Assembly: GCA_951812805.1 (NCBI GenBank)
Contig: CATOSZ010000005.1
Coordinates: forward strand, 496,001-560,000
DNA from: an uncultured Alphaproteobacteria bacterium
GTDB lineage: Bacteria; Pseudomonadota; Alphaproteobacteria; GCA-2731375
Length of the DNA stretch: 64,000 nt
Reading direction: 5' to 3'
The notes below the pieces were generated by a model. It did no database searches. It was not told where the DNA came from and saw nothing but the letters and a program-made list of their open reading frames with translations. The position numbers and the translations under genes are program-made. The stretch's first letter is position 1. Every line of letters starts with the position of its first letter. This document shows, piece by piece, positions 46,822-57,890 of the stretch.

Positions 46822-47849
46822 GCCGCACTCTCCCGCAGCCAGTTTCTGAATTTCGCCTCGCCTTCCGCCCGATCGAACGGTTCGGGCGGCGCGAGCCGGG
46901 CAAGCGCCGCCGCGGCGCGCGCCGACGCGGCGGGCGTCATGGACCCCGTCGCCTCGATCACCCGGTCCATTTCCCGGGCGTCGCCGTTGCAATGCAATAC
47001 GACGTCGCAACCGGCTGCGAGCGCGCCGTGCGCACGATCCCCGATGGCTCCGCCAAGCGCGCCCATCGAGATGTCATCCGACATCAACAGCCCGTCAAAA
47101 CCCATGTGACCGCGGATAACCTCGTCGATCATCCGCGGCGAGAGGGTCGCCGGGCGTTCCGCGTCGATCTCGTCGAAGCGAATATGCGCCGTCATCGCCA
47201 ACGGCAGATCGGCGAGCGCCTTGAACGGCGCGAAGTCGAGCGCTTCCAAGGCGTGCCGGTCTTCCGTTACGACCGGCAACTCGTCGTGGCTGTCGACCCG
47301 GGTCCGGCCATGACCGGGCAGATGCTTCATCACCGGCAGCACGCCACCGGCCAGCAGCCCCTCCGCCTGCGCCCGGCCGAGCCGCGCGACCAGCGCGGGA
47401 TCGCGCGCAAAGGCCCTGTCGCCGATCACCCGGTGCGTGGCCGCGTCGGCGACGTCGAGGCAGGGCAGGCAATCGACGTTGATGGCGAGGTCGGCGAGGT
47501 CGTCGGCGATCAGACGCGCCCCCAGACGCACCATCTCGACGGCGCCTTCAGGGTCCCTGGCGGCGCCATCGCCAAATCGCCGGGCCGGGGGATACTCGGG
47601 CCAATGCGGCGGGCGCAGACGCTGCACCCGCCCGCCTTCCTGGTCGATCAGGACCGGCGCGTCGGGGCGGCCGACGCTGGCGCGGAGCGCCTCGACCAGG
47701 GCACGGACCTGCGCCGGCGTCTCGCAATTGCGCGCGAAGAGGATGAAGCCCCAGGGGTTCGCCGCGCGAAACAGCGCCGCCTCCCCCGCCGTCAATTCGG
47801 GCCCGGCGCAGCCGAGGATCACCGCGCGCGCGGCGTCAATAGCGGACAA
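46818..47849 (-). CDS. nagZ: Beta-N-acetylhexosaminidase (peptidoglycan recycling)
   Basis: NagZ (343 aa) is a glycoside hydrolase family 3 enzyme that removes N-acetylglucosamine from anhydro-muropeptides in the cytoplasm. The family motif KHLPGHGRTRVDSHDELP carries the Asp-His dyad, DQEGGRVQRL lies upstream, and LLMSDDISMGAL contains the nucleophilic aspartate. Length is typical. The start lies 14 bp inside the end of the SPOR gene. With anmK at 52-53 kb the window holds two recycling steps. Confidence 0.94.
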   Translation of the reverse strand: MSAIDAARAVILGCAGPELTAGEAALFRAANPWGFILFARNCETPAQVRALVEALRASVGRPDAPVLIDQEGGRVQRLRPPHWPEYPPARRFGDGAARDPEGAVEMVRLGARLIADDLADLAINVDCLPCLDVADAATHRVIGDRAFARDPALVARLGRAQAEGLLAGGVLPVMKHLPGHGRTRVDSHDELPVVTEDRHALEALDFAPFKALADLPLAMTAHIRFDEIDAERPATLSPRMIDEVIRGHMGFDGLLMSDDISMGALGGAIGDRAHGALAAGCDVVLHCNGDAREMDRVIEATGSMTPAASARAAAALARLAPPEPFDRAEGEAKFRNWLRESAA

Positions 47850-48693
47850 CGATACAATCCTGGTTGCGCGACTTCAGGGACTGGCAGGCGACGCGCGCGG
47901 TCGCCTCGCTCGGAAACGGTCCGGCCAGCAGGCGATGAAAGATGCCCTTTTCACCGACGGTGATCCGTAGGACCTTGACCCGGAGCTTGCCGAGAATCTT
48001 GACGTGCGTGCCTTTCAAGGTCTTCCACAAGGGCGGGATGGCGTTGGGATTGCGCAGTGCGGCCAGTTGCAGGCCGAACGAGCCGCTCGGCAGGCTCTTT
48101 GGCCGCCGCGTCGGCATCGGCGGCAGCCGGCTCGCGGTCTTCTCCTCCTCCGCGGCGCGGGCAGCGGGTTTCACCGCCGGCGTGATCGGCGACGACGCGG
48201 CCTCGTCGCTTTCCGGCCCCGCGGGCTTTGCGTCCGGTACCCGCGGCGGGACCACAGTGGTGGTGCCGACTTTCACGGTCTTGGTCTCGGTCGGCGTCGG
48301 TTCGGCCGGCGCGGCCTCGGGCGCCGGTTTGGGGATGGGGGCCTCCGCGCCCGGCAACAGCCGTTCGACTTTCTGGCCGGGCGCCGCGCGGGTCATCCGG
48401 TCATAGACCAGCTTGTCCTGGTTCGGCACCTGCATGCCGCCGGGGGTTTCCGGCTTCAACCGGGTCGGTCCTTCCAGGGCGCGAACGATCTTCACCTCAT
48501 CGTCTCCGCACGTCCCCGCGACCATCCCTTGCCGGTAGGCCCAACCGATCGAGCCCGCGAAGGCGGCGAGCGCCAGGACACCGATGATGATCGGCAATCG
48601 TTTGCCATAGGCATTGCGCGGCGCACGACGAGAGGGTGGCGCTGGGCGTTCCAGCGGCGCATCCAGACCCTCGCCCGCGTGCTCCGAAGCCAT
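47836..48693 (-). CDS. SPOR-domain membrane protein
   Basis: A 285-aa single-pass inner-membrane protein. A cytoplasmic Pro/Arg-rich start is followed by one helix (about residues 33-52: LPIIIGVLALAAFAGSIGWAY). A long Pro/Ala/Glu/Thr linker follows, and a C-terminal SPOR domain (about 205-285: FGLQLAALRNPNAIPPLW… to the end) should bind denuded peptidoglycan at the septum. It lies between argS and nagZ, the usual alphaproteobacterial place for such a cell-division-associated protein. The exact role is unknown. Confidence 0.87.
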   Translation of the reverse strand: MASEHAGEGLDAPLERPAPPSRRAPRNAYGKRLPIIIGVLALAAFAGSIGWAYRQGMVAGTCGDDEVKIVRALEGPTRLKPETPGGMQVPNQDKLVYDRMTRAAPGQKVERLLPGAEAPIPKPAPEAAPAEPTPTETKTVKVGTTTVVPPRVPDAKPAGPESDEAASSPITPAVKPAARAAEEEKTASRLPPMPTRRPKSLPSGSFGLQLAALRNPNAIPPLWKTLKGTHVKILGKLRVKVLRITVGEKGIFHRLLAGPFPSEATARVACQSLKSRNQDCIVVRY

Positions 48694-48696
48694 CGC

Positions 48697-50451
48697 CTAT
48701 CGCATCTCCTCCGCCGGTTCGACGCCGAGTATGGCGAGACCGGACGCGATCACCGTCCGGGCCGCCTCCAGCAAGGCCAGTCGTGCCGAAGTCAACACGA
48801 CATCCTCGCCGATGATAAAGCGAAGCGACGGATCTTCATTGCCACGGTTCCACAAGCCATGGAAGGACGCCGCCACGTCGTGGAGATAAAAGGCTATTCG
48901 ATGCGGCTCGTGCGCCAGCGCCGCCGCCTCGACGGTGCGCGGCCAGCGCGCGATCTGCTTCACCAGGTCGAGTTCGGCCGAATCGGAAAGGCGCGCGAGA
49001 TCCGCGTCGGCGAGGCCCGCCGGTGAAAGATCCACCTCGGGGAACGTTTCGGCGGCGTTGCGCATGACGGAGCGGATCCGGGCGTGCGCATACTGCACAT
49101 AGAACACCGGGTTGTCCTTCGACTGTTCGCGCACCCGGGCGAGGTCGAAATCCAGCGGCGCGTCGTTCTTGCGGGTCAGCATGATGAAGCGGACGACGTC
49201 GCGACCGACCTCGTCGACCAGCTGGCGCAAGGTCACGAAGTCGCCGGCCCGCTTCGACATCTTCGCCGGCTCGCCGTCGCGCAGCAGGCGGACCAGCTGG
49301 CAGATGCGGACGTCGAGGTCCGCCTCGCCTTCCGATACCGCGGTGACGGCGGCCCGCATGCGCTTGACATAGCCGCCGTGATCCGCACCCCAGACGTCGA
49401 TCTGCCGCTTGAAGCCGCGCTTGTATTTGTCGAAGTGATAGGCGATGTCGGCCGCGAAATAGGTATAGCTGCCGTCCGACTTCTTGAGCGGCCGGTCCAC
49501 GTCGTCGCCGAACTCCGAGGCCTTGAACAGCGTCTGCGGCCGCGGCTCCCAGTCGTCGGGCTTCTTGCCCTTGGGCGGCTCCAGAACGCCGATGTAGATC
49601 AGTCCGCGGGCCTCCAGCCCGGCCAGCACCTCGTCGATGCGGCCATCGAGATGCAGCTGGTTCTCCGAGAAATAGACGTCCTGCACGATGCCGATCGTCG
49701 CCAGATCCTCGCGCACCAGCGCCATCATCTCGACGACGGCCCGGCGGCGGAACGGCTCCAGCCATTCCGCCTCGTCGACGCCAAGCCATTTGTCGCCGTC
49801 GCTCCCGGCGATGGCGCGCCCCACCGGCACCAGATAGTCGCCCGGATACAAGCCTTCGGGGATGTCGCCGATGGCCTCGCCGAGAGCCTCGCGGTAGCGC
49901 AGATGGACCGAGCGGGCGAGCGCGGTGATCTGGCTGCCGGCATCGTTGATGACGTATTCCTTGGTGACGGTGAAGCCCGCCTTGGCGAGCAGGGCGGCGA
50001 GCGCATCGCCGAACACCGCGCCGCGGACATGCCCGACATGCAGCGGGCCGGTCGGATTGGCCGAGACATACTCGACATTGACCGCCTCGCCGGCGCCGAT
50101 ATCGCCGTCGCCGAAGGCGATGCCCCGGTCCAGCACGGCGGGAATGCAGCGCCGCCACGCGCCCTCGGCCAGGCGCAGGTTGATGAAGCCCGGGCCGGCC
50201 ACATCGACGCTCTCGATATCGCCATGATCCGTCAGCGCTTCGGCCAGCGGTTCGGCCAGGTCGCGCGGCTTCATCCGCGCCTGCTTGGCGAGCGCGAGGG
50301 CGGCATTGGTCGCGAGATCACCCTGGCTCGCATCGCGCGGCGCCTGGACCTGCACGCCGGAGAGATCGAGCGCGTCGGGCAGCTGACCCGCGGTGCCGAG
50401 GCGGGTGATTTCCGCCGCCACCAGGGCGCGGATGTCGGCATAGATGTCCAT
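48697..50451 (-). CDS. argS: Arginyl-tRNA synthetase
   Basis: ArgS (584 aa) is a class I synthetase that charges tRNA-Arg. The N-terminal additional domain (residues 1-110) is followed by the HIGH-type motif [20 protein letters not shown] and, later, the KMSKS-type [13 protein letters not shown]. The C-terminal all-helical anticodon domain ends with [27 protein letters not shown], the expected terminus. The start abuts the dgt stop without any gap. Length is normal. Confidence 0.96.
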   Translation of the reverse strand: MDIYADIRALVAAEITRLGTAGQLPDALDLSGVQVQAPRDASQGDLATNAALALAKQARMKPRDLAEPLAEALTDHGDIESVDVAGPGFINLRLAEGAWRRCIPAVLDRGIAFGDGDIGAGEAVNVEYVSANPTGPLHVGHVRGAVFGDALAALLAKAGFTVTKEYVINDAGSQITALARSVHLRYREALGEAIGDIPEGLYPGDYLVPVGRAIAGSDGDKWLGVDEAEWLEPFRRRAVVEMMALVREDLATIGIVQDVYFSENQLHLDGRIDEVLAGLEARGLIYIGVLEPPKGKKPDDWEPRPQTLFKASEFGDDVDRPLKKSDGSYTYFAADIAYHFDKYKRGFKRQIDVWGADHGGYVKRMRAAVTAVSEGEADLDVRICQLVRLLRDGEPAKMSKRAGDFVTLRQLVDEVGRDVVRFIMLTRKNDAPLDFDLARVREQSKDNPVFYVQYAHARIRSVMRNAAETFPEVDLSPAGLADADLARLSDSAELDLVKQIARWPRTVEAAALAHEPHRIAFYLHDVAASFHGLWNRGNEDPSLRFIIGEDVVLTSARLALLEAARTVIASGLAILGVEPAEEMR

Positions 50452-51612
50452 TCAATCGTTCCCGGAGGGCGAGGCGTTCCGTGCGTGCTCGGCGAAGGCG
50501 TAACGATCCGTCATGCCGGCGATGAAGTCGGCGACGACGCGGGCCGGACCCGAGGCGGCCGAAGCGGCGTGTGCCCGCCATTCCGGCGGCATCCGGTCCG
50601 GCTCGGCGGTATACAGTTCGAACAGCTCCCTGACAACGCGCTTGGCATCGTCCCGGCGATGGGTCACCCGCGCGTGGCGGTACATCCGTTCATGCAGAAA
50701 GGCCTTCAACTCCCGGTCGCCTGCGACCATGGCCTCGGAAAAGCCGATCAGAAAGCCGTCGAGACGGCGGACATCGCCCGCCGTCTCCGGCCGATGCTCG
50801 GCGATACGCTGGCGGCTCTCGGCCAAAAGGTCCTCGACCATGTGGTTGATCATGCGCCGCACCACCTCGTGGTTCATGCGGGCGGGTTCGATCTCGCCGT
50901 ATCGCGCGCGAACCTCGGCCAGCACAGGCGCCACGAGGGCCAGTTCCGCCGCCTCGTCCAAGGTGAAGAGTTCCGCGCGCAAGCCGTCGTCCAGATCGTG
51001 GTTGTTGTAGGCGATGTCGTCGGCGAGCGAGGCGACCTGCGCCTCCGGTCCCGGGTAGGTATGCAGTTCCAGGTCGTCCTCCGCGACATACTCCTGGATC
51101 GCGAGCGGGATCGGGCCACTCAGCGGTCCGTTGTGCTTGACGGTGCCTTCCAGGGTTTCCCAAGTCAGGTTCAGGCCGTCGAAATCGGCATAGCGCCGTT
51201 CCAGCCGGGTGACGATCTTCAAGGTCTGCGCGTTGTGATCGAAGCCGCCGTGATCGGCCATCAGTTCCGCCAGCACATCCTCGCCCGCATGGCCGAAGGG
51301 GGTGTGGCCGAGGTCGTGCGCGAGGGCCAGGGTTTCCGCCAGGTCGGTATCGAGGCCGAGGGAGCGGGCCAGCGAGCGGGCGATCTGCGCCACCTCCAGG
51401 CTGTGCGTCAGGCGCGTGCGATAGTGATCGCCCTCGTGATAGACGAAGACCTGGGTCTTGTACTGCAGGCGCCGGAAGGCGGCCGAATGGATGATGCGAT
51501 CGCGATCGCGCTGATAGATCGTGCGGGTGGGACTCTCCACCTCCGAGACCCGGCGGCCGCGGCTGTCGGCAACCCGCGTGCGGAAGGGGACGAGTGGTGG
51601 CACCTCTTGCAT
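50452..51612 (-). CDS. Deoxyguanosinetriphosphate triphosphohydrolase-like protein
   Basis: A 386-aa HD-superfamily dNTP triphosphohydrolase that hydrolyses dNTPs to nucleoside and tripolyphosphate. The metal motif runs over RTRLTHSLEVAQIARSLAR, the HD pair in ALAHDLGHTPFGHAGED, and the later aspartate in LADDIAYNNHDLDDGL. It belongs to the shorter type 2 subfamily found in alphaproteobacteria, always next to argS. Divergent from erpA. Confidence 0.93.
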   Translation of the reverse strand: MQEVPPLVPFRTRVADSRGRRVSEVESPTRTIYQRDRDRIIHSAAFRRLQYKTQVFVYHEGDHYRTRLTHSLEVAQIARSLARSLGLDTDLAETLALAHDLGHTPFGHAGEDVLAELMADHGGFDHNAQTLKIVTRLERRYADFDGLNLTWETLEGTVKHNGPLSGPIPLAIQEYVAEDDLELHTYPGPEAQVASLADDIAYNNHDLDDGLRAELFTLDEAAELALVAPVLAEVRARYGEIEPARMNHEVVRRMINHMVEDLLAESRQRIAEHRPETAGDVRRLDGFLIGFSEAMVAGDRELKAFLHERMYRHARVTHRRDDAKRVVRELFELYTAEPDRMPPEWRAHAASAASGPARVVADFIAGMTDRYAFAEHARNASPSGND

Positions 51613-51657
51613 GCACGCAAGCTAGTCCTTCACCCTGCCGGCTTCAATGCACGACGA

Positions 51658-51686
51658 TTGACAGCACCCCCACCACGGACCATATC
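51658..51686 (+). promoter_or_regulatory. Putative erpA promoter
   Basis: A consensus -35 TTGACA (51658-51663) lies 17 bases before CATATC (51681-51686), a moderate -10. The start of transcription would be near 51693, about 40 bases before the erpA ATG. It lies in the 120-bp gap divergent from dgt. Confidence 0.55.
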
Positions 51687-51732
51687 CTAGGGTGTCGCAC
51701 CGGCCAGAAGGCCCGGCAGGGAAGCAAACGAG

Positions 51733-52074
51733 ATGTCGAGCACCGAAACCTCCGTCACCGTATCCGCCAGCGCCGCCAAGCGCATCGGGCAGCTGATCAG
51801 CGCCGAGGGGCGCGAAGACCTGAAGCTGCGCGTGCAGGTCACCGGCGGCGGCTGCTCCGGCTTCCAGTATAATTTCGACTTCGACGAAAGAATCGCCGAG
51901 GACGACGTGGTGATCGAGCGTGACGGTGTGTCCGTTCTGGTCGATTCGCTCAGCCTCGAATATATGGCCGGCTCCGAGATCGACTTCGTCGACGACCTGA
52001 TCGGCGCCGCCTTCCGCATCGTCAACCCGAATGCGACCGCGTCCTGCGGCTGCGGCACCTCCTTCTCGATCTAA
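51733..52074 (+). CDS. erpA: Iron-sulfur cluster insertion protein ErpA (A-type carrier)
   Basis: A 113-aa A-type carrier that delivers Fe-S clusters to target enzymes. The three ligand cysteines are Cys41 ([10 protein letters not shown]), Cys105 and Cys107 ([11 protein letters not shown]). The [29 protein letters not shown] centre fits ErpA rather than IscA. It lies alone between dgt and convergent anmK, with its own promoter. Complex I genes in this window are plausible clients. Confidence 0.93.
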   Translation: MSSTETSVTVSASAAKRIGQLISAEGREDLKLRVQVTGGGCSGFQYNFDFDERIAEDDVVIERDGVSVLVDSLSLEYMAGSEIDFVDDLIGAAFRIVNPNATASCGCGTSFSI

Positions 52075-52081
52075 CGCCGCC

Positions 52082-53146
52082 TCACACCCGGTGAAGACGC
52101 CCGCCCGGCAAGGCCCGGGGCACGCCGGTCGTGCCGGGATAGCTGAGCGGCAACCCACGCAGTGACCGCACGGCCATGAAGGCGAAGGCCTCGGCCTCCA
52201 GCGCGTCGCCACGCCAACCGACCGCTTCGACCGGCACGACCTCGACGCCGAGGGCTTCGGCGAGCCCCGCCATCAGATGGGGATTGTGGCGGCCGCCGCC
52301 GGTGACCAGCCAGCGCGACGGGGCGCTCGGCAGATGCGCGCGGGCGCGGGCGATCGCCTGAACGGTGAAGGCGGCGAGGGTTGCCGCGCCGTCGGCGGCG
52401 TCGAGCGTGCGAACCGGCGCCGAATCGAAGTGATCGCGGTCGAGGGACTTGGGCGCCGGGCGATCGAAATAGTCGTTCGCCAGCAGCGCCTGCAGCGCGG
52501 CGCCATCGACACGGCCGGCGGCGGCGAGGCGTCCATCCAGATCCAGCCGCCGATCCGCCCGGGCCCGCACCCAATCGTCGATCAGCGCGTTGCCCGGACC
52601 GGTGTCGAAGGCGATCAGGTCGTCCGCGCCGGGCCCGATCCAGGTGACGTTGGCGACACCGCCGATGTTCACCACCGCCAGCGGTAGGGCTTCGCCAGCG
52701 GCGAGCGCGCGGTGATAGACCGGCGCGAGCGGCGCCCCCTCCCCGCCCGCCGCCACGTCGGCGCTGCGAAAGTCGTCGATGACGTCGATGCCGATCTCCC
52801 GGGCGAGCGCTGCGCCGTCGCCGATCTGCCAGGTCCGGCCCAGGGCGGGCTCGTGCAGGATGGTCTGTCCGTGAAAGCCGACGAGATCCACGTCGCCATG
52901 GTCGAGGTCGTGCGCGGCGAGGAAACGGCGCACCGCGTGGGCATGGGCCGCCGTCACCAGGGCCGAGGCACCGTCGATGTCGCCCCGGCCGCCGAAGACG
53001 GCGCGGACCGCCTCCCGCGTCGCGCCGTCGTGCTCGTAGCAGGCCCAGGGGCCATCGGCGTCGACCGCCTCGCCGTCGGTCCGGATCAAGGCGACGTCGA
53101 TCCCGTCGACGGAGGTCCCGCTCATCAAGCCGATCGCGCGTAGCAT
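52082..53146 (-). CDS. anmK: Anhydro-N-acetylmuramic acid kinase
   Basis: AnmK (354 aa) cleaves and phosphorylates 1,6-anhydro-MurNAc to MurNAc-6-phosphate in peptidoglycan recycling. The ASKHA-fold phosphate motif [18 protein letters not shown] is at residues 4-21. [42 protein letters not shown] and [13 protein letters not shown] are all present. It ends 7 bp from convergent erpA. A longer frame over the same bases is a shadow. Confidence 0.93.
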   Translation of the reverse strand: MLRAIGLMSGTSVDGIDVALIRTDGEAVDADGPWACYEHDGATREAVRAVFGGRGDIDGASALVTAAHAHAVRRFLAAHDLDHGDVDLVGFHGQTILHEPALGRTWQIGDGAALAREIGIDVIDDFRSADVAAGGEGAPLAPVYHRALAAGEALPLAVVNIGGVANVTWIGPGADDLIAFDTGPGNALIDDWVRARADRRLDLDGRLAAAGRVDGAALQALLANDYFDRPAPKSLDRDHFDSAPVRTLDAADGAATLAAFTVQAIARARAHLPSAPSRWLVTGGGRHNPHLMAGLAEALGVEVVPVEAVGWRGDALEAEAFAFMAVRSLRGLPLSYPGTTGVPRALPGGRLHRV

Positions 53147-53226
53147 GTGCCTTCACCATTGAGGGGGGCGCCCAGTCATGCTACGTGGGCCGCCCGATAG
53201 CCGCAGACAGTAAAGCCTTTCGCGCC

Positions 53227-54483
53227 ATGAGCCGAGCCCACGCCTCCACCTTCATCTCCGCGATGGTCAATCGCGGCTACCTGCACCAGTGCACCGATCT
53301 GGAGGCGCTGGACGAGAAGGCCGTCTCGGAACGCATCGTCGCCTACATCGGCTACGACTGCACGGCAAACAGCCTGCATGTCGGCAATCTCGTCTCGATC
53401 ATGATGCTGCGCCACTTGCAGCGCGCCGGGCACAAGCCGATCGTGTTGATGGGCGGCGGCACGACGCGGGTCGGGGACCCCTCCGGCAAGGACGAACAAC
53501 GCCGCCTGCTTTCCGATGCCGACATTCAGGCCAACATGGACGGCATCAAGGGCGTGTTCGAGAAGTTCCTCGACTTCGGCGACGGGCCGGGCGACGCCGT
53601 CATGGTGAACAACGCCGACTGGCTCGACACGCTCGAATACATCCCCTTCCTGCGCGACTACGGCCGCCACTTCTCGGTCAACCGCATGCTCGGCTTCGAC
53701 AGCGTGAAGCTGCGCCTCGAACGCGAGCAGCCGCTGAGTTTCCTCGAATTCAACTACATGATCCTCCAGGCCTACGACTTCCTGGAACTCAGCCGGCGCC
53801 ACGACTGCACGCTGCAGATGGGCGGCTCGGACCAATGGGGCAACATCGTCAACGGGGTCGAGTTGGGCCGCCGGGTCGACGGCACCCCGCTCTTCGGGCT
53901 GACGACGCCGCTGATCGCCACCGCGTCCGGCGCCAAGATGGGCAAGACGGCGGAAGGGGCCATCTGGCTCAACGCGGATCTCTGTGCGCCCTACGACTAC
54001 TGGCAGTTCTGGCGCAACACCGAAGACGGCGACGTCGGCCGCTTTCTACGCCTCTACACCGAATTGCCGGAAGACGAGATCGCCCGCCTGGAAGCGCTGG
54101 AGGGGGCCGAGATCAACGAGGCCAAGAAGCGCCTGGCGACGGCGGCCACCGCGCTGCTGCACGGCGCCGAGGCTGCCGCTGCCGCCGAGCAGACCGCACT
54201 AGAAACCTTCGAGGGCGGCGGCCGCGGCGAGGAGCTGCCGAGCTTCGAGGTCACCCGCGCCGATCTGGACGCCGGCGTCGTCATGTTCCGCCTGATGGTG
54301 GACGCGGGCCTCTGTGCCTCGAACGGCGAAGCCCGGCGCCTGATCAAGGGCGGTGGCGCCCGCCTGAACGACGCGCCCGTGCGCGAGGAAATGCGCGAGG
54401 TGACGCTCGACGATTTCGACGGCGACGGTGTGGCCAAGCTGAGCGCCGGCCGAAAACGCCACGCGCTGATCCGCGCCGTTTAG
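53227..54483 (+). CDS. tyrS: Tyrosyl-tRNA synthetase
   Basis: TyrS (418 aa) charges tRNA-Tyr. The HIGH-type motif is [16 protein letters not shown] at about residues 46-61, and the KMSKS-type motif reads [15 protein letters not shown]. The amino-acid site [16 protein letters not shown] and [10 protein letters not shown] are intact. A C-terminal S4 RNA-binding domain covers about residues 350-415. ATG 53227 ([21 protein letters not shown]) is preferred. A GTG at 53185 and an ATG at 53263 are alternatives; none has a strong Shine-Dalgarno. Confidence 0.95.
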   Translation: MSRAHASTFISAMVNRGYLHQCTDLEALDEKAVSERIVAYIGYDCTANSLHVGNLVSIMMLRHLQRAGHKPIVLMGGGTTRVGDPSGKDEQRRLLSDADIQANMDGIKGVFEKFLDFGDGPGDAVMVNNADWLDTLEYIPFLRDYGRHFSVNRMLGFDSVKLRLEREQPLSFLEFNYMILQAYDFLELSRRHDCTLQMGGSDQWGNIVNGVELGRRVDGTPLFGLTTPLIATASGAKMGKTAEGAIWLNADLCAPYDYWQFWRNTEDGDVGRFLRLYTELPEDEIARLEALEGAEINEAKKRLATAATALLHGAEAAAAAEQTALETFEGGGRGEELPSFEVTRADLDAGVVMFRLMVDAGLCASNGEARRLIKGGGARLNDAPVREEMREVTLDDFDGDGVAKLSAGRKRHALIRAV

Positions 54484-54492
54484 GCCGATCGC

Positions 54493-55290
54493 CTAGTGCG
54501 CGAGGATCTGGCTTAGGAACAGCTTGGTGCGGTCGCTCTGCGGGTTCTCGAAGAACTCGTGCGGGGTGTTCTGCTCGACGATCTCGCCCTCGTCCATGAA
54601 GATCACCCGGTCGGCAACGCGGTTGGCGAAACCCATTTCGTGGGTGACGCAGAGCATGGTCATGCCGGTATCGGCGAGTTCGATCATCACCTCCAGAACC
54701 TCGGCGATCATTTCGGGGTCGAGGGCCGAGGTCGGCTCGTCGAACAGCATGATGCGCGGGCGCATGCAAAGTGCGCGGGCGATCGCAACGCGCTGCTGCT
54801 GACCGCCGGAGAGCTGCCCCGGGTACTTTTCCGCCTGCTCGGGGATGCGGACGCGGGTGAGATACTCCATCGCCAGTTCCTCGGCTTCCGCCTTCGGCAT
54901 CTTGCGCACCCAGATCGGCGCCAGCGTGCAGTTCTGCAACACGCTCAAGTGCGGAAACAGATTGAAGGACTGGAAGACCATGCCGACTTCGCTGCGGATC
55001 TGGTCGATGTTCTTCAGGTTGGTGTCGAGGGTGACGCCATCGATTTCGATATCGCCCTGTTGATGCTCCTCCAACCGGTTCATGCAGCGGATCAGCGTCG
55101 ACTTGCCCGAGCCGGACGGCCCGCAGATGACGATCCGCTCGCCCTTGTGCACCGACAGGTTGATGTCTTTCAGGACATGGAACTGGCCGAACCATTTGTT
55201 CATGGCCCGGATATCGATGATGACCTCCGTCGAGGCGGCGGAAGCGAGCGCTTCCTTGTCGCGGATCGACTGGACTTCAACCGTGCTCAT
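54493..55290 (-). CDS. aapP: General L-amino acid ABC transporter, ATP-binding protein
   Basis: AapP (265 aa) powers uptake of a broad range of L-amino acids. Walker [12 protein letters not shown]-loop [11 protein letters not shown], signature LSGGQQQR, Walker [13 protein letters not shown] and the switch THEMGF are all present, as in the GlnQ family. ATG 55290 has GGAGG eight bases upstream; a TTG farther up is rejected. It is the last gene of the aapJQMP operon and converges with tyrS. Confidence 0.94.
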   Translation of the reverse strand: MSTVEVQSIRDKEALASAASTEVIIDIRAMNKWFGQFHVLKDINLSVHKGERIVICGPSGSGKSTLIRCMNRLEEHQQGDIEIDGVTLDTNLKNIDQIRSEVGMVFQSFNLFPHLSVLQNCTLAPIWVRKMPKAEAEELAMEYLTRVRIPEQAEKYPGQLSGGQQQRVAIARALCMRPRIMLFDEPTSALDPEMIAEVLEVMIELADTGMTMLCVTHEMGFANRVADRVIFMDEGEIVEQNTPHEFFENPQSDRTKLFLSQILAH

Positions 55291-55315
55291 GGCCTTGGCC
55301 TCCAAATTGCCGCGT

Positions 55316-56638
55316 CTAGCGGTGGTCGGTGTTCAACTTCCGCTCGAGATGCTGGCTGTACTTCGACATGCTGAAACAGATGATGAAGAAGATCAGCGCG
55401 CCGACGAACATCGGTTCCTTGTGCAGGCCGCGCCAAGGCACGTCCTGGCTCGCCGCCTGGATCATGTTGAGGATGTCGAAGAGGCCGATGATCGTCACCA
55501 GCGTCGTGTCCTTCAACAGGCCGATCAAGTTGCCGACGATGTTCGGGATCATGAACTTCAAGGCTTGCGGCATGATGATGAAACCCATCATCCGCCAATA
55601 GCCGAGGCCCATGGCATGCGCCGCCTCGTACTGTCCCTTCGGGATCGCCTGCAGGCCGCCACGCACGATCTCCGCCATGTAGCAGGCAGCGAACAGACAA
55701 ACCGCGACGATCACCTGCACCAGCTTGTTGAGGGTGAAGCCCTCGGGCAGGAACAGCGGAAACATCGTCGTCGCCATGAACAGAATGGTGATCAACGGCA
55801 CCGAGCGGAAGACCTCGATGAAGGTGGTGCAGAGCACCCGGATCACCGGCAACTGCGAGCGCCGGCCGAGCGCTAAAACGATGCCCGCGGGCAGCGCCGT
55901 GGTAATGCCGATGCCGGAGATCACCAGCGTTAGGAAGAGACCGCCCCACCTGACCCAGGATACGGTGGGCACTTCCCACTGGGCCTGCGCCATGAAGGCG
56001 ATGGCCACGGCAGCGAGCGCCGCGATGATCAGCAGATTGCGCTGGAGCTTGTCGCCGGCGCCGGACACCCCGGTCAGCCTCAGCAAGGTCCGGGCGAGGG
56101 AGCCGCCGCTCGTCACGCCGATCACCGCGTGCACGATCACGCCGATGAAAGAGACGATGGCGATCGAGACCATCACCTGCAGGAACAGGCTCTTGTCGCC
56201 GCCCATGAACAGATAGCCGGCGAAGAAGGGATAGAAGGCCACGACACTCGCCGCGATGCCGATCTTGCCTTGAACCCGGGGCAGCCACAACGGAACCATC
56301 CACAACACCAGGACGATCACGCCGAAATTGATCCGCCAGCGTTCGTCGAGCGGATAACGGCCATAGATGAAGCCTTCGAACCAGGCGAAAACACCGGCCC
56401 AGCAGGCCCCGTTCGGGTTCTTGTCCAGACATTCCCGCCGGGTTTCCGCGACCCAAACGGCATCCGCGATGCCCCATTGGTAGAGTCCGGCCGCCACCAG
56501 ATAGATGATGTAGAGGCCGAGAGCGGTCAGGATCACGTTGTACCAGGTGGAGAACAGGTTCTCCTTCAGCCAACGAATCGGATCGACTTTTTCCTTCGGC
56601 TGCTGGGCGCTGATGCCCGGTTCTGCGGCGGCAACCAT
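55316..56638 (-). CDS. aapM: General L-amino acid ABC transporter, permease AapM
   Basis: AapM (440 aa) is one of two permeases of the Aap importer. The N-terminal half holds a set of extra helices and an insert with two cysteines ([14 protein letters not shown]), typical of AapM. The C-terminal half is the His/Glu/Gln/Arg/opine-type permease core with the EAA loop [32 protein letters not shown]. Two bases separate it from aapQ, and aapP follows after 25 bp. Confidence 0.93.
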   Translation of the reverse strand: MVAAAEPGISAQQPKEKVDPIRWLKENLFSTWYNVILTALGLYIIYLVAAGLYQWGIADAVWVAETRRECLDKNPNGACWAGVFAWFEGFIYGRYPLDERWRINFGVIVLVLWMVPLWLPRVQGKIGIAASVVAFYPFFAGYLFMGGDKSLFLQVMVSIAIVSFIGVIVHAVIGVTSGGSLARTLLRLTGVSGAGDKLQRNLLIIAALAAVAIAFMAQAQWEVPTVSWVRWGGLFLTLVISGIGITTALPAGIVLALGRRSQLPVIRVLCTTFIEVFRSVPLITILFMATTMFPLFLPEGFTLNKLVQVIVAVCLFAACYMAEIVRGGLQAIPKGQYEAAHAMGLGYWRMMGFIIMPQALKFMIPNIVGNLIGLLKDTTLVTIIGLFDILNMIQAASQDVPWRGLHKEPMFVGALIFFIICFSMSKYSQHLERKLNTDHR

Positions 56639-56639
56639 C

Positions 56640-57839
56640 TCAACGCTCCCTCAACTGGACGCGGCGGTTGTAGATATTCAGCAGGCCGGAAATCGTCAGG
56701 CTCACCGTCATGTAGAACAGCATGGTGAGTGCCACGATCTCGATCGCATAACCCGACTGGTTGAGCGAGGTCTGCATGAACAGCGCGACGACGTCGGGAT
56801 AGCCGATCGCGACCGCCAACGAGGAGTTCTTGACCACGTTCATCCAGATGCTGATCAGCGGCGGGATGATCGCCCGCATGGCTTGCGGGATGACCACCAG
56901 GCTCAGTGTCTTGCCGGGCCGGAGGCCAAGCGAGAACGCGGCCTCGGTCTGGCCCCTGTGCACCGATTGAATGCCGGCACGCACCGATTCGCCGATATAG
57001 GCCGAATGATAGATCACCAGGGCTACCAGCAGCGCCAGGAACGCCGGCGGCACCCGGGCGCCGCCCTGGAAATTGAACCCCTGCAGCGAGGGCACATCCC
57101 AGGTCATCGGCGAGCCGGTCACCAGGAAGACCAGCGACGGCAACACGATGAAGATCGCCAGGCCGGCCCAGACGGCCGGGAACTGCTGGCCCGTCGCCGC
57201 CTGCCGGGTCTTCGCCCACTTGCGTACGGTGAAGGCGGCGACCAGGGCGACGACGATGGCGACGAAGGTCGCCCACATCATTTCCCCGAAGATCGGGCTC
57301 GGATTGTAGAAGCCGCGATTGTTCAGGAAGGAAACACCGACACCGAACATGTCGAGGCTTTGCTTGGGGCGCGGCAGCAACGAGAAGATCCCGAGATACC
57401 AGAACAGGATCTGCATCAGCAGCGGCGTGTTGCGCAGGATCTCGACATAGGCCGAGGCCATCTTCGAGACCAGCCAGTTCGACGACAGCCGCATGATCCC
57501 CATGAAGAAGCCGAGGACCGTCGCCAGAACGATGGCGATCAGCGAGACGAACAGCGTGTTCAGCATACCGACGACGAACACCCGACCATAGGTGTGGCCG
57601 GCGGAGTAATCGATCAGCGTGAAGTCTGTATCGAAGCCGGCGGTGAGCCAGATGAAGTCGAAGCCGGAGCTCATGCCCCGGCTTTCGAGGTTACGCGTCG
57701 TGTTGTCGAAGAGATACCAGGCCACGTAGGCCACCACGACGCCGGTTACCAGCTGGTAGAAAACCGAGCGAAAACGCTCGTCGTGGATAAAGGCCAGTCC
57801 ACCGCCCCCAGTGGATGGCGCCTTGTCGATCGTTGCCAT
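56640..57839 (-). CDS. aapQ: General L-amino acid ABC transporter, permease AapQ
   Basis: AapQ (399 aa) is the partner permease. Landmarks are an N-terminal helix (FYQLVTGVVVAYVAWYLF), the NTLFVSLIAIVLATVLGFFMGIMRLSSNWL entry to the core, a large periplasmic insert and the EAA loop TEAAFSLGLRPGKTLSLVVIPQAMRAIIPPLIS. It is separated from aapJ by a strong hairpin, and its expression is probably set below that of the binding protein. Confidence 0.93.
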   Translation of the reverse strand: MATIDKAPSTGGGGLAFIHDERFRSVFYQLVTGVVVAYVAWYLFDNTTRNLESRGMSSGFDFIWLTAGFDTDFTLIDYSAGHTYGRVFVVGMLNTLFVSLIAIVLATVLGFFMGIMRLSSNWLVSKMASAYVEILRNTPLLMQILFWYLGIFSLLPRPKQSLDMFGVGVSFLNNRGFYNPSPIFGEMMWATFVAIVVALVAAFTVRKWAKTRQAATGQQFPAVWAGLAIFIVLPSLVFLVTGSPMTWDVPSLQGFNFQGGARVPPAFLALLVALVIYHSAYIGESVRAGIQSVHRGQTEAAFSLGLRPGKTLSLVVIPQAMRAIIPPLISIWMNVVKNSSLAVAIGYPDVVALFMQTSLNQSGYAIEIVALTMLFYMTVSLTISGLLNIYNRRVQLRER

Positions 57840-57890
57840 GTTGCGCGCCGCCGTTCGCTTTATTCTTCAGGAAATAGCGGGTCGAGACGA

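Noticed and set aside
48004-51690. Long + strand open frames opposite the SPOR gene, argS and dgt
   Set aside because: No conserved motifs. All are antisense to genes with clear catalytic signatures.
52071-53159. Alternative 362-codon frame over anmK
   Set aside because: Arg/Gly-rich shadow. The anmK frame has all kinase motifs.
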